Assembly: GCA_902471875.1 (NCBI GenBank)
Contig: CABRLN010000002.1
Location: 53,205 to 117,204, forward strand
DNA length: 64,000 nucleotides
Reading direction: 5' to 3'
From: an uncultured Clostridium sp.
GTDB taxonomy: Bacteria; Bacillota; Clostridia; Oscillospirales; Acutalibacteraceae
Positions within the stretch are counted from its first letter, which is position 1. Each line of letters opens with the position of its first letter. A program made the translations under genes and the position numbers. Under the pieces are notes generated by a model that saw nothing but the letters and a program-made list of their open reading frames with translations, did not search any database and was not told where the DNA came from. Below, in pieces: positions 24,570 to 34,098 of this stretch.

Positions 24570-25201
24570 CCCAAATATAAAGAGTTTTTATAAATATAAT
24601 CTTTAACCATAGGACAAACCATGTCTTTAATTGATTTACCGTTTTTAACATTATTTCTTATTGTGGTAGAAGATATATTCATCATCATTTTATCTGAAAT
24701 AATATAATTGCAGCCGTATTTTTGCAGCGTATAGCTATAATTTATAAGACTTTCTATGCTGTCATTGTTTCTTGGTACAGCACAAATGACAGCAAGGCTA
24801 AAAATCTCTTTGAAGTTTTTCCATGTAGTAAGACTAAGGTACATATCTGCACCCATTATTAAAAAAAGCTGTGATGAATTATAAATCTCAGACAATTGTC
24901 TTAATGTATCAACTGTATAGCTTTTGCCTTCTCTGTTTATTTCTATTGGACTAACCTCTATATTACTTAATCCATTGACAGCAAGCTTGCACATATTATA
25001 TCTGTGCTGTGGCGAAACCATTGCACTGTCGCTTTTATGAGGTGGCTTACCGTCAGGAATTAAAAGAAGCTTGTCTAAATTCAATTCGTTAACGAAATAT
25101 TCAGCCAACTGTATATGACCTGTATGTATAGGGTTAAAGCTGCCGCCATACATAGCTACAAATGGCTTGCTAATGTTTTTATAATTAATGTTGCTGAACA
25201 T
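24566..25201 (-). CDS. nadD: Nicotinate-nucleotide adenylyltransferase
   Basis: Transfers AMP from ATP to nicotinate mononucleotide, making deamido-NAD; about 211 aa. The nucleotidyl-transferase signature GGSFNPIHTGHI is near residue 19, PDGKPPHK near 50, and the C-terminal SSTTIRN (ISSTxIR motif) closes the active site. ATG 25201 is chosen; a GTG at 25207 overlapping the yhbY stop is an alternative. It is in a tight run with yhbY and yqeK. Confidence 0.94.
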   Translation of the reverse strand: MFSNINYKNISKPFVAMYGGSFNPIHTGHIQLAEYFVNELNLDKLLLIPDGKPPHKSDSAMVSPQHRYNMCKLAVNGLSNIEVSPIEINREGKSYTVDTLRQLSEIYNSSQLFLIMGADMYLSLTTWKNFKEIFSLAVICAVPRNNDSIESLINYSYTLQKYGCNYIISDKMMMNISSTTIRNNVKNGKSIKDMVCPMVKDYIYKNSLYLG

Positions 25202-25203
25202 AA

Positions 25204-25509
25204 TCACTCTGTTTTTGATTTTGGCAGCTTGTACTGTGACTCTTTCTTTTTTTGTCTGAATAAAACAAACTTCGAACCTATTACCTGTACAACATCTGCC
25301 TTTACTTTTTCTGCAATCTTGTCAGCTGCAATACGCGGAGTTGTGTCGGCATTTTCTAAAACTCTGCCTTTAATAAGCTCTCTTGCTTCAAGTGCAGTGT
25401 CAGCTTGTGTAACAACTGTATCTGTTACACCGCTTTTTCCTATAATTAATATTGTATCAATTGAATTTGCCATACCACGCAGGTATGCCCTTTGCTTACT
25501 TGTTAGCAT
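25204..25509 (-). CDS. yhbY: YhbY family RNA-binding (CRM) protein
   Basis: A 101-aa single CRM domain that associates with pre-50S ribosomal particles. LTSKQRAYLRGMANSID at the start and IIGKSGVTDTVVTQADTALEARELIKGRVLEN are the family pattern; the GxxG-like GKSG loop touches RNA. The protein ends VIGSKFVLFRQKKK plus a short charged tail. Its ATG shares a base with the rdgB stop (TAATG). Confidence 0.93.
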   Translation of the reverse strand: MLTSKQRAYLRGMANSIDTILIIGKSGVTDTVVTQADTALEARELIKGRVLENADTTPRIAADKIAEKVKADVVQVIGSKFVLFRQKKKESQYKLPKSKTE

Positions 25510-26114
25510 TAATTTTCCTCCGATATATATTGACTAAGTTGTTGCTTTAATATTCTTATGGCATTTCCTCGATGACTGATTTTATCCTTTTCTTCTGATG
25601 AAAGCTGTGCATAACTTCTGCCGTCTTGTGTAAGAAACAGTGGGTCGTAACCAAAACCTCCCTCACCTGACGGCTGCATTGCAATTCTGCCTATACACTC
25701 ACCATGAGCAATAATTTCTTTACCATTTTCTAAAATACAGCATATAACACAAATGAATTTTGCTGTACGCTGTGTAGGTTGAATGTTAGCCATTTCATTT
25801 AACAACTTTTCGTTGTTTGATTTATCTGTAGCGTCATTGCCGGAATACCTTGCAGAATAAACACCCGGTGCACCGTTAAGTGCGTCAACCATTAAGCCGG
25901 AGTCGTCTGCAATACATGGCAACCCTGTACGTTTAAATGCCGCCCTTGCTTTTAAGCGGGCATTTTCAACAAAGCTTGTGCCTGTTTCTTCAACGTCATC
26001 AAGTGTTACATTTATTTCTTTAGCGGTTTTTGCCGTAATTCCCATAGGATTTAATATTCTGTTAAGCTCTTTAACCTTTTTAGGGTTATTGCTTGCTATT
26101 ACAAATGTTTTCAT
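25509..26114 (-). CDS. rdgB: dITP/XTP pyrophosphatase (RdgB/HAM1)
   Basis: Removes deaminated purine triphosphates (dITP, dXTP) from the nucleotide pool; about 201 aa. The substrate segment ASNNPKKVKEL is near residue 8, ARLKARAAFKRTGLPCIADDSGLMVDALNGAPGVYSARY near 50-90 has the metal-binding acidic residues, and GEGGFGYDPLFL and ISHRGNAIR follow. ATG 26114 has GAGGA nine bases upstream; an adjacent TTG is ignored. Confidence 0.94.
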   Translation of the reverse strand: MKTFVIASNNPKKVKELNRILNPMGITAKTAKEINVTLDDVEETGTSFVENARLKARAAFKRTGLPCIADDSGLMVDALNGAPGVYSARYSGNDATDKSNNEKLLNEMANIQPTQRTAKFICVICCILENGKEIIAHGECIGRIAMQPSGEGGFGYDPLFLTQDGRSYAQLSSEEKDKISHRGNAIRILKQQLSQYISEEN

Positions 26115-26117
26115 CAA

Positions 26118-27035
26118 TTAATCCTCATTTCTGGTAAAAAGAGCCTGTGCAAAATCGTCTGCATTAAATGGCTGAAGGTCGTCCATTTGCTCTCCTACAC
26201 CGATATATTTAACAGGTACTCCAAGTTCTTCCTTTACAGAAAGGACTACACCACCCTTTGCGGTACCATCTAGCTTAGTTAAAACAATACCGGTAATGCC
26301 TGCTGCATTTTTAAATTCTCTTGCTTGATTAACTGCGTTTTGACCTGTTGTTGCGTCCAATACAATTAAGAATTCTTTATCAGCATCAGGTAATTCACGG
26401 TCAATAATTCTTGAAATTTTGCCTAACTCGTCCATAAGATGTTTTTTATTGTGAAGTCTGCCTGCTGTATCTGCAATAATAACGTCTGTACCCCTTGCTT
26501 TTGCAGCTGAAATAGCATCAAACACAACAGCCGCAGGGTCTGAACCCTCTTTTTGTTTAACAATATCGCATTTTGCACGCTCTGCCCATATCTCTAACTG
26601 GTCTATTGCAGCAGCACGGAAAGTATCTGCCGCCGCAAGCAAAACGTTCTTTCCTTGCAAACGAAGGTTATTTGCAAGCTTTCCTATAGTAGTAGTTTTA
26701 CCTACACCGTTTACTCCGATAACAAGAATAATAGACGGTTTTGTGTTAATGCAAAGTTCTTCATCACCTTTCAGCATATCGGCAGTTATCTCTCTTAAAA
26801 GACGATAAACCTCATTTGGGTCAGTTACTCCCTCTTTTTTTACTCTTACGCGCAATTCTTCAGTTATTTTGGTGGCGGTGTTTACACCAACATCCCCCAT
26901 AACCAACAACTCTTCCAGTTCTTCAAAAAGCTCCTCATCAATTTTTGTAAATGATTTAAGCATACTGTCAATTTGATTGACAACGGCGTCTCTTGTCTTT
27001 TTAAGACCATTTTTTATTTTACTAAACAAACCCAA
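26118..27035 (-). CDS. ftsY: Signal recognition particle receptor FtsY
   Basis: SRP-type GTPase that docks ribosome-SRP complexes on the membrane; about 305 aa, without the long acidic A domain of E. coli, as usual in Firmicutes. The N domain is about 1-95. The G domain has GVNGVGKTTTIGKLA, DTFRAAAIDQL, ADTAGR and TKLDGTAKGG. The start is taken as TTG at 27035 (MGLFSKIKNGLKKT, typical FtsY beginning) because AAAGGTG precedes it; the GTG at 27044 is the alternative. Confidence 0.94.
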   Translation of the reverse strand: MGLFSKIKNGLKKTRDAVVNQIDSMLKSFTKIDEELFEELEELLVMGDVGVNTATKITEELRVRVKKEGVTDPNEVYRLLREITADMLKGDEELCINTKPSIILVIGVNGVGKTTTIGKLANNLRLQGKNVLLAAADTFRAAAIDQLEIWAERAKCDIVKQKEGSDPAAVVFDAISAAKARGTDVIIADTAGRLHNKKHLMDELGKISRIIDRELPDADKEFLIVLDATTGQNAVNQAREFKNAAGITGIVLTKLDGTAKGGVVLSVKEELGVPVKYIGVGEQMDDLQPFNADDFAQALFTRNED

Positions 27036-27102
27036 TTTTATCACCTTTTCTTGATTAAATTAACAATAATTAAATTTATTGTTATTATTTTCTTTTATTA
27101 AG

Positions 27103-27131
27103 ATTATAACTTAAATTCATAAGGTTAGCAA
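27103..27131 (-). promoter_or_regulatory. Putative ftsY promoter
   Basis: Minus strand TTGCTA (27126-27131), 17 bases, TATAAT (27103-27108). It lies in the 229-base gap between smc and ftsY. A small inverted repeat (AACAATAA/TTATTGTT, 27062-27083) lies in the presumed 5' UTR. The rest of the gap shows nothing else I recognise. Confidence 0.5.
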
Positions 27132-27264
27132 TACTTTCACAGGTACCGAACCATCAATTTATTATATGCGTAATTTGGGCATTTTTTCAAAAATAGTCAG
27201 GTTTAGTATCCTATACTTTTTACATATTTCTGATTTGAATAAGCTTTCACAAACTCTTTTTGTC

Positions 27265-30200
27265 TTATTGCATATTAAGCTTTTGTGCAACCTCTGATGC
27301 ACGAAGTGACAGCAATTTAGAAATTCCCTTATCCTGCATTGTAACACCATAAAGAACGTCTGCCTCTTCCATTGTACCACGGCGATGGGTAATAAGAATA
27401 AACTGTGTATTATCATTCATTACGCGAAGATATTGAGCAAAACGGTCAACGTTTACTTCATCAAGAGCCGCTTCAATTTCGTCCATTACACAGAATGGTG
27501 CAGGGTTAACCTTCATAATGGCGAAATAAAGGGCAATGGCAACCAATGCTTTTTCACCACCTGACAAAGCCTCAAGATGTACTACAATTTTTCCAGGCGG
27601 ATGAACTATTATCTCAATACCGCTTGTAAGAACATCCTCAGGATTTGTAAGTTCAATATGTGCTTTACCTCCGCCAAACAAATCAACAAATATTTTAGAA
27701 AAATGAGTGTTAATCTGATTAAATCTGTCAACAAAAATTTCCTTCATTTGTTTTGTTAAATCACCGATTAATCGCAAAATCTCGTTCTTTGATTTCTCAA
27801 CATCTCCAACCTGTTTTGTCATAAAAGAGTGACGCTCGGCGACTTCTTTATACTCTTCTATAGCAGAAACATTTACATTTCCTAAAGCTTTAATTTTACC
27901 CTTTAATTCGTTTAAACGCTTTTTGGCTGTTGGAACATTTTCTACAGGCTTGGAATTTTCCTGTGCTTCTCTTGGTGTAAGTTCGTATTCTTCCCATAGC
28001 TTGCTTATAATGTCGTCATATTGTTTTTGCAAATTGATTTTGCGTTCCTCAAGCTTAGAAAGCTCTCTGCCGGCTGTTTCACGCTCGTTTAGCTTATCAC
28101 GCTCAGCTTGCCTAAGCTGTGCTGTTTTAGCATCAGTTTGACTGCGCTCTTTATTTATTTTATCAATTTTATCTTGTGCTGCCTTTGACTTTTCTGTAAG
28201 GTCGTTTACAAATTGTGTTAGTAAATTAATTTGTGTTTTAACTGCAGAATTTTTGCTGTTATAGCCTTCTAGTTCTTTATACAATAGTTCTTTACGTTGT
28301 TCTTTGGTACTTTCGTTTGTTAAAGCTGAGTTAATTTCAGAGTTAATATTATCTATATCCTTTTCAGCTGTTACAATTTTAAGTCTTATATTTTGCAAAT
28401 TGCCGGCTAATTCTTCACGCTTTTCTGAAAGCTCTTCTCTGCCGCCTGTAATAGCATTTGACTGTTGTTCCGCCTTCGCAATTTGCTTATTAAGTTCATT
28501 TAATTCGTTTTGTGAGTTTTTATGAATATCTGATTGTTGTTTTACTCTTGCATTTAACAGCTTAATTTCATTGTCTAAGTCAAGCAGGGATGACTGCTGG
28601 GTTTGCAGTTCTGATTTACTGCTGTTTAGTGCAGCTTCTATTTTAATTTTATCTTCCTGTGCAACTGCCAGTTCTGCCCTTGTTGCAGTAATTTCTGCTT
28701 CTGCAACTGAATATTCCTGCTGAGCTATTTTATAATCTTCAACCGCCTTTGCGGCCTTTTCTTTTAGTTTTGTTGCAATATCTTTATTCTTTTGTATTTC
28801 AGCAGAACGAGAAAGTAAACCGGATTTTCTGCCCTGTGAACCGCCTGTTAACGAACCGCCTGCATTTACAACCTGACCGTCCAGTGTAACTATGCGGAAT
28901 TTATAGCTATATTTTTTTGCAATAGTAACAGCATTATTTAGATTATCTGCAATTACTATTCTGCCTAGTAGCGAGTTTAAAATACCACTGTACTGTGGGT
29001 TACAGCTGCAAAGCGCCGATGCTGTACCAACGAAGCCCTGGCAAGCTTCAAGACCCTTTTCATTTAACTGGTAACCTTTAATTGTAGTTAAAGGTAAAAA
29101 GGTTGCTCTGCCGCCGTCACGTTGTTTAAGATAATTAATAGCAGCTTTCGCACTGTTTTCGTCTGTAGTTACAATATGCTGCATTGAATTGCCCAGTGCT
29201 GTTTCGATAGCCACTGTGTATTGTGACGGAACATTAATAACCCTTGAAACAGGTCCATGAATACCTTGCAGAGATCCTTTTTGAGCCTCTTTCATAACAA
29301 TTTTTACACTGTTATAAAAGCCCTCCATATTTCTTTCGAGATCCTCTAGCATTCTTACACGGCGAATACGTTCTTGATAATCAAGAGTAAGCTTGTCAGA
29401 AGCTTCTTTCTGATTTTCACGCTTGGTTAATTTTGAAGCAAGCTTAAGCTGACAGCCTGCAAGTGCGTTATCAAGCTTTTCTGTTAGTAATGAAGTATCA
29501 GCAAACATATTTTGATAATCTTCGCATTGTTTTTCCAGCTTACTAAGCTGTTCTAACTTAATTTGCTTTGTGCGGTTAAGATTATTAATTCTCTCTTTTG
29601 CCTCACTTACAGATGCCATACTTGTCATGGCAGACACTTTAATATCTGCTGCCTTTGCACTTAGCTTTGTAAGGCTTAAAGAAATTTCCTGCAATAAATC
29701 AGAATTTTTACTTACGTTAAGATTAATTTCATTAAGATTGTTTTCTATTTCTGCATATTGTTTTTGCAATACAGAAATATTTTCTTTATGTTGTTCAATT
29801 TTAATTCTTTTTTCTTTTATTTCCTTTTCGGTATCCTTTGAAGAGGTTGTAAGAGAGTCAATTTCTAACTGTACCCTTTTAATATTCTCGTTGTTATGTA
29901 CAATATTATTTTCTGACACTGATATATTAGCTTTTTTATCAGAGATTTGCTGATTATATGATGAAATTTCTTTTCTTATTTCATCAATTAAAGAAAGGTG
30001 CTTACCATTTTGTAAAAAAAGCTCTTCGCTTTCTTTTTGAATTTGTTCAAGAGCCTCTTCTGCTGCCAAATGCTGACTGCGTGCAATTTCAAGCTTTTCT
30101 TCCTGTTCACGCAAAACGGTAGCTGACTGCTTTATTGTGTTTAGCCATAAAGCAATTTCAAGTTCCTTTTTTTCATTGGAGTATTCTAAAAACGCCTCGG

Positions 30201-30834
30201 CTTTTTTTGACTGAATTTCAAGAGGACCTATACGGTCGTCAAGCTCAGTTAAAATGTCACGCAAACGAACAAGGTTTTCTTCTGTACCCTTTAGCTTACG
30301 TTCAGCCTCAAGCTTTCTGTACCTGTAACGGGAAATACCTGCAGCTTCTTCAAAAATCTCTCGTCTGTCTTCACTTTTTGAGGCAACAATACTGTCAATC
30401 TTACCCTGACCAATCATTGAATAACCGTCACGGCCCAAGCCGGTGTCCATAAAAAGCTCGTGAATATCTTTAAGGCGAACAGCAGCTTTGTTTATCATAT
30501 AGTCACTGTCACCTGAACGATAATATCGTCTGGTTATAGACACCTCGTCACCATCATATGCAAGTGTTCTGTCCTTGTTTTCAAAAGAAAGTGTAACCTC
30601 AGCATAGCCTAATTTTTTGCGGTTGTCAGTTCCGTTAAAGACAACATCTTCCATCTTAGAACAGCGAATAGCTTTTGGTGACTGCTCGCCTAAAACCCAG
30701 CGGATTGCGTCGCTGATATTGCTTTTACCACTGCCGTTAGGACCTACAATTGATGTTATGCCCTTGTCAAATGTTAATTTAGTTTTATCCGGAAAGGTTT
30801 TAAAACCTTGAATTTCTAACGCTTTTAATAACAA
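27265..30834 (-). CDS. smc: Chromosome segregation ATPase SMC
   Basis: Core ATPase of the SMC-ScpAB condensin, 1189 aa. Walker A GPNGSGKSN is near residue 32 and Q-loop GQGKID near 145. Two long coiled coils run from about 170 to 500 and from 680 to 1020. The hinge (about 515-640) contains HGPVSRVINVPSQYTVAIETALG. The ABC signature LSGGEKALVAIAL and Walker B FCVMDEIEAALD are near the C-terminus. The length is normal. In the usual rnc-smc-ftsY order, with a radical-SAM and a GNAT gene in between. Confidence 0.97.
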   Translation of the reverse strand: MLLKALEIQGFKTFPDKTKLTFDKGITSIVGPNGSGKSNISDAIRWVLGEQSPKAIRCSKMEDVVFNGTDNRKKLGYAEVTLSFENKDRTLAYDGDEVSITRRYYRSGDSDYMINKAAVRLKDIHELFMDTGLGRDGYSMIGQGKIDSIVASKSEDRREIFEEAAGISRYRYRKLEAERKLKGTEENLVRLRDILTELDDRIGPLEIQSKKAEAFLEYSNEKKELEIALWLNTIKQSATVLREQEEKLEIARSQHLAAEEALEQIQKESEELFLQNGKHLSLIDEIRKEISSYNQQISDKKANISVSENNIVHNNENIKRVQLEIDSLTTSSKDTEKEIKEKRIKIEQHKENISVLQKQYAEIENNLNEINLNVSKNSDLLQEISLSLTKLSAKAADIKVSAMTSMASVSEAKERINNLNRTKQIKLEQLSKLEKQCEDYQNMFADTSLLTEKLDNALAGCQLKLASKLTKRENQKEASDKLTLDYQERIRRVRMLEDLERNMEGFYNSVKIVMKEAQKGSLQGIHGPVSRVINVPSQYTVAIETALGNSMQHIVTTDENSAKAAINYLKQRDGGRATFLPLTTIKGYQLNEKGLEACQGFVGTASALCSCNPQYSGILNSLLGRIVIADNLNNAVTIAKKYSYKFRIVTLDGQVVNAGGSLTGGSQGRKSGLLSRSAEIQKNKDIATKLKEKAAKAVEDYKIAQQEYSVAEAEITATRAELAVAQEDKIKIEAALNSSKSELQTQQSSLLDLDNEIKLLNARVKQQSDIHKNSQNELNELNKQIAKAEQQSNAITGGREELSEKREELAGNLQNIRLKIVTAEKDIDNINSEINSALTNESTKEQRKELLYKELEGYNSKNSAVKTQINLLTQFVNDLTEKSKAAQDKIDKINKERSQTDAKTAQLRQAERDKLNERETAGRELSKLEERKINLQKQYDDIISKLWEEYELTPREAQENSKPVENVPTAKKRLNELKGKIKALGNVNVSAIEEYKEVAERHSFMTKQVGDVEKSKNEILRLIGDLTKQMKEIFVDRFNQINTHFSKIFVDLFGGGKAHIELTNPEDVLTSGIEIIVHPPGKIVVHLEALSGGEKALVAIALYFAIMKVNPAPFCVMDEIEAALDEVNVDRFAQYLRVMNDNTQFILITHRRGTMEEADVLYGVTMQDKGISKLLSLRASEVAQKLNMQ

Positions 30835-30859
30835 TGTTTTAACTCCAATTTATTTAAAT

Positions 30860-31324
30860 TTATATATTAAATTCCAAATACCTTCTGTATGTAACAAAAC
30901 CTGCTGCTTCATAAAATTTTAAAGCACTTTCATTAAATTCCCACACATCAAGCTCTATTTTATCAAAGCCTTTGTCAGACGCACTTTGTTTTATATAAGT
31001 AAAAAGCTCGGTGCCAATACCATGTCGTTGTGCATGTTCATCTACACCAAATTCTACAACATTATAATAACTTCGCTCATTAGTGTATGGTGAACTTGGC
31101 TTAGCAACATATTTCACACAAGCAAAACCACATATTTTGTTATCTTTTAAAGCAACAATTACATCTGAGCTTTCGCCGTTAAAAAAAGAATATATACTAT
31201 CATGCAGTTCATTGCTGAAATTTTCTGTAAAAATATCAGGACGACCGCTATAATGCAGCATATGCACCTGCTGTCTTATTTCATTTACTTTTTTCAGTTC
31301 ATTTTCTTTTGCAAGTCTAACCAC
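30860..31324 (-). CDS. GNAT family N-acetyltransferase
   Basis: A 154-aa acetyltransferase of the GNAT fold. Motif A (acetyl-CoA pyrophosphate loop) is FGVDEHAQRHGIGTELFTYIK near 92-112, then IELDVWEFNESALKFYEAAGFVTYRRYLE, a typical motif B and C-terminal strand. The substrate cannot be inferred. The start is GTG with AAGGAG seven bases before it. It lies between the radical-SAM gene and smc on the same strand. Confidence 0.88.
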   Translation of the reverse strand: MVRLAKENELKKVNEIRQQVHMLHYSGRPDIFTENFSNELHDSIYSFFNGESSDVIVALKDNKICGFACVKYVAKPSSPYTNERSYYNVVEFGVDEHAQRHGIGTELFTYIKQSASDKGFDKIELDVWEFNESALKFYEAAGFVTYRRYLEFNI

Positions 31325-31352
31325 ACAATCGCTCCTTAATATTAAAATTTTA

Positions 31353-32348
31353 TTACATAAATATAAAATCTCCTTTGGGAATATCAGTACCTATAAACTT
31401 AAGATTATAACCCATATCAGCAAAATATAATAGGTTGCTTCTTTTTTGACCTAGATATTTTGAAAATTCTTTATTGTTTATTTTAACTGTGTATTCTCCT
31501 TTTGAAAGAGCATTATTTTTTATATAGCTTTCTATATTATTTCTGTAAACTCTTGACACACAAAGTTCTCCAATTGAAGGATGCCAAGGACCTGCTACCA
31601 TTCCATTTGCAATGTCAGGTGTGCTATGTAAACCAAGGCGAATAACCTTTATGTTATTATTTTTAAACATAGTAAGCAGCTTAGCACAAAGGCTTACCGT
31701 TTTTTCTAAAGTATACGTGGTGTATTCACCACTTGTATAGTATTCTGCCAACATGGTGTTTTCCATAATTATAGTCGGATAAATTCTTACCGTTGCCGGC
31801 TGCAAGCTGCAAAGCTGCTGTGCTGTATAAATATCCTTTTCCACAGTGCTTTTATATAACCCCGTCATCATTTGAAGACCAAGATTAAAACCGTAGCTTT
31901 TAATAAGGTGCGAAGCCTTTACAACATCGTGTGCACTATGTCCTCTCATATTATGTGTAAGAACATCGTCACACATACTTTGTGCACCAAGTTCTATTGA
32001 GGTAACACCATACTCTTTTAATAAGCCTAATATTTCATCATCTATATAGTCAGGACGGGTAGAAATGCGAATACCGATAAACTGCTTATCTTTGATATAC
32101 CTGTAAGCAGTTTTTAAAAGTTGCAGCATATAACAGCGCTCAATAGCTGTAAAACTACCTCCAAAAAATGCAATTTCAGAATGTTCAGGACTATGTCCTT
32201 TACTTTTAATTGCTATTTCAACAGCGTTTGTAACATCCTGAGGTGTAGGTTGTTTTTGCTGACCTGTAATTTTTACTTGATTACAAAATGAACAGCAATG
32301 TGGGCAACCATTATGAGGGACAAAAATGGCTAGGTTTGAATGCTTCAA
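31353..32348 (-). CDS. Elp3-like radical SAM protein
   Basis: Radical-SAM protein of 331 aa related to the catalytic core of Elp3. The cluster motif C-x3-C-x2-C is within NGCPHCCSFCNQ near residue 14-23. Other segments are IAFFGGSFTAI (GGxx strand binding SAM) near 60, ISTRPDYID near 94 and SIELGAQSM near 117. The acetyltransferase half of Elp3 is absent; the separate GNAT gene next door is not an obvious substitute. This family sits between rnc and smc in many clostridia, with no proven role. The TTG start overlaps the rnc stop as TTGA. Confidence 0.88.
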   Translation of the reverse strand: MKHSNLAIFVPHNGCPHCCSFCNQVKITGQQKQPTPQDVTNAVEIAIKSKGHSPEHSEIAFFGGSFTAIERCYMLQLLKTAYRYIKDKQFIGIRISTRPDYIDDEILGLLKEYGVTSIELGAQSMCDDVLTHNMRGHSAHDVVKASHLIKSYGFNLGLQMMTGLYKSTVEKDIYTAQQLCSLQPATVRIYPTIIMENTMLAEYYTSGEYTTYTLEKTVSLCAKLLTMFKNNNIKVIRLGLHSTPDIANGMVAGPWHPSIGELCVSRVYRNNIESYIKNNALSKGEYTVKINNKEFSKYLGQKRSNLLYFADMGYNLKFIGTDIPKGDFIFM

Positions 32349-33022
32349 TATCCCATCAACCCCAGTGCTTCTCGTGCGGCTTGTTGTTCTGCTTCTTTTT
32401 TGCTTCTACCGCCGCCTTTTCCAATTATATTGCTGTTTAAATGAACCTCTACAACAAAATGCTTGTCATGGTCAGGACCACTTTCACCAATAAGTACATA
32501 TTCCAATTTTTCCTCAGGATTTTTCTGAATAATCTCCTGAAGTTGTGTCTTATAATCTTTAAACCTTATAGGCTTAGCACTTTTTATGTCGGGCACAACG
32601 AACTTTAATACAAACTTCCTTGCTTCTTCCATACCTCCGTCTAAATAAATGGCGGCTATTATAGATTCAAAAGCGTCTGCCAAAATTGATGGACGGTCTT
32701 GTCCGTTTGAGCGTCGCTCGCCCTTACTCAAAAGTAAATACTTGCCAAGGTTAATTGAGCGTGCATAACCCGCAAGAGATTTTTCGCAAACTAATGCCGC
32801 TCTTAATTTAGTAAGATCCCCTTCAGGCAATGAGGGACAATTTTTATAAATATAATCAGATACAACAATGCTTAAAACAGCGTCTCCTAAAAATTCCTGA
32901 CGCTCATTACACTTAATGTGCAGTTTTTTATTTTCATTTGCATAAGAAGAATGTGTTAATCCTGTTTTTAAATAATTAATGTCTTTAAAAGTATAACCTA
33001 GAGTTTTCTGAAGCTCTACCAC
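32345..33022 (-). CDS. rnc: Ribonuclease III
   Basis: Double-strand-specific RNase that processes rRNA precursors and structured mRNAs; 225 aa. The catalytic signature ERQEFLGDAVLSIVVSDYIY is near residue 40-60. A second acidic cluster, ADAFESIIAAIYLDGG, is near 118, and a dsRNA-binding domain covers about 155-225 (KTQLQEIIQK, GKGGGRSKKEAEQQAAREAL). The start is GTG with AAAGGAG eight bases upstream. Its usual neighbour acpP is absent; plsX is directly upstream. Confidence 0.96.
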   Translation of the reverse strand: MVELQKTLGYTFKDINYLKTGLTHSSYANENKKLHIKCNERQEFLGDAVLSIVVSDYIYKNCPSLPEGDLTKLRAALVCEKSLAGYARSINLGKYLLLSKGERRSNGQDRPSILADAFESIIAAIYLDGGMEEARKFVLKFVVPDIKSAKPIRFKDYKTQLQEIIQKNPEEKLEYVLIGESGPDHDKHFVVEVHLNSNIIGKGGGRSKKEAEQQAAREALGLMGY

Positions 33023-33051
33023 TTAAAAGACTCCTTTCAAAAATTTGTTTT

Positions 33052-34041
33052 TTATAAATCTGCGATATTGGTGCTTATTTCTTTAATAACATTGCCCTCT
33101 ACAAACTGTTTTGTAAGTCTTAGAGCACTTTTTATTGTTTTAGCCTTTGAACTTCCATGAGCCTTAAACACAGGCTTGTTTACCCCCATAATAGCGGCAC
33201 CGCCGTATTCATGATAGTCCATTTCTTTTGCAAGCACCTTCAGGTCGTTCATAATTATTGCAGCAGCAAATTTATTTTTGACATTCTTTTTAAAGATTTC
33301 CTTAATTTTGCCCATAAGCTCAAGGGCTACACCTTCGTAGGTTTTTAAAATTAAATTTCCATTAAAGCCATCTGTAACAAGAACGTCACAACCGTCAGCC
33401 GGAATATCTCTGCCTTCAACATTGCCTATAAAGTTTACAGGGCTTTTTTTAAGAAGTTCATAAGCTTCCTGCTGAAGAGGACCGCCTTTATGCTCTTCAG
33501 TACCCACATTTGCAAGACCAACACGGGGATTATTGATGCCCATTACCTTGTTCATGTAAATTGAACCCATAATTGCAAATTGCTGTAACATATCGGCACG
33601 AACTTCGTTATTTGCACCGCCGTCAGCCAACATAAAGCACCCCTGAGATTTAGGCATAATAGGCGCAAAAGCAGGGCGTTTTACGCCTTTTATACGTTTA
33701 ATTATTAGACTGCTGCCCATTACAATAGCACCGCTATTTCCTGCCGAAACAAAAGCATCGCCTTCTCCGTTTGCAAGTAATTGAAAACCCATGCCCATTG
33801 ATGAATTTTTCTTTTCTTTAACGACTACCGAAGCGTCATCATCAGGCGCTATAACAACATCAGTATGTATTATTTTTATATTGTTTAATGAAATACAGTT
33901 TTCTATGGCCGTTTTCTTTATAATACTTTTGTTGCCGGTAAGTATTATTTCTATACCAAAATCATTAACTGCCATTTCGCAGCCTTTAATGATTTCAAGG
34001 GGGGCATTATCGCCGCCAAACGCATCTACTATTATTTTCAT
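33052..34041 (-). CDS. plsX: Phosphate acyltransferase PlsX
   Basis: Makes acyl-phosphate from acyl-ACP for phospholipid synthesis; peripheral membrane enzyme of 329 aa. Motifs are IIVDAFGGDNAP at the start, VSAGNSGAIVMGS near 98, LADGGANNEV near 140, NVGTEEHKG near 180 and VTDGFNGNLILKTYEG near 232. Commonly grouped with fabD/acpP/rnc; only rnc is present here. A 12-bp hairpin, AATAAAATTTTG/CAAAATTTTATT at 34066-34100, separates it from trmFO, with no T tract beyond it. Confidence 0.95.
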   Translation of the reverse strand: MKIIVDAFGGDNAPLEIIKGCEMAVNDFGIEIILTGNKSIIKKTAIENCISLNNIKIIHTDVVIAPDDDASVVVKEKKNSSMGMGFQLLANGEGDAFVSAGNSGAIVMGSSLIIKRIKGVKRPAFAPIMPKSQGCFMLADGGANNEVRADMLQQFAIMGSIYMNKVMGINNPRVGLANVGTEEHKGGPLQQEAYELLKKSPVNFIGNVEGRDIPADGCDVLVTDGFNGNLILKTYEGVALELMGKIKEIFKKNVKNKFAAAIIMNDLKVLAKEMDYHEYGGAAIMGVNKPVFKAHGSSKAKTIKSALRLTKQFVEGNVIKEISTNIADL

Positions 34042-34098
34042 ATAATAAAACCTCGGTTTTTTCTAAATAAAATTTTGCACACATGTTACAAAATTTTA

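Noticed and set aside
27162..27416. 84-residue open frame on the minus strand overlapping the smc 3' end
   Set aside because: Out of frame with smc, no RBS and no conserved pattern; a shadow frame.
30135..30452. 105-residue plus-strand frame inside smc
   Set aside because: Antisense to conserved smc coding sequence; composition and lack of start signal indicate a shadow.
31353..32348. Split Elp3 (radical SAM plus separate GNAT acetyltransferase)
   Set aside because: The neighbouring GNAT protein lacks Elp3-specific features I know and is not coupled by overlap; treated as independent genes.
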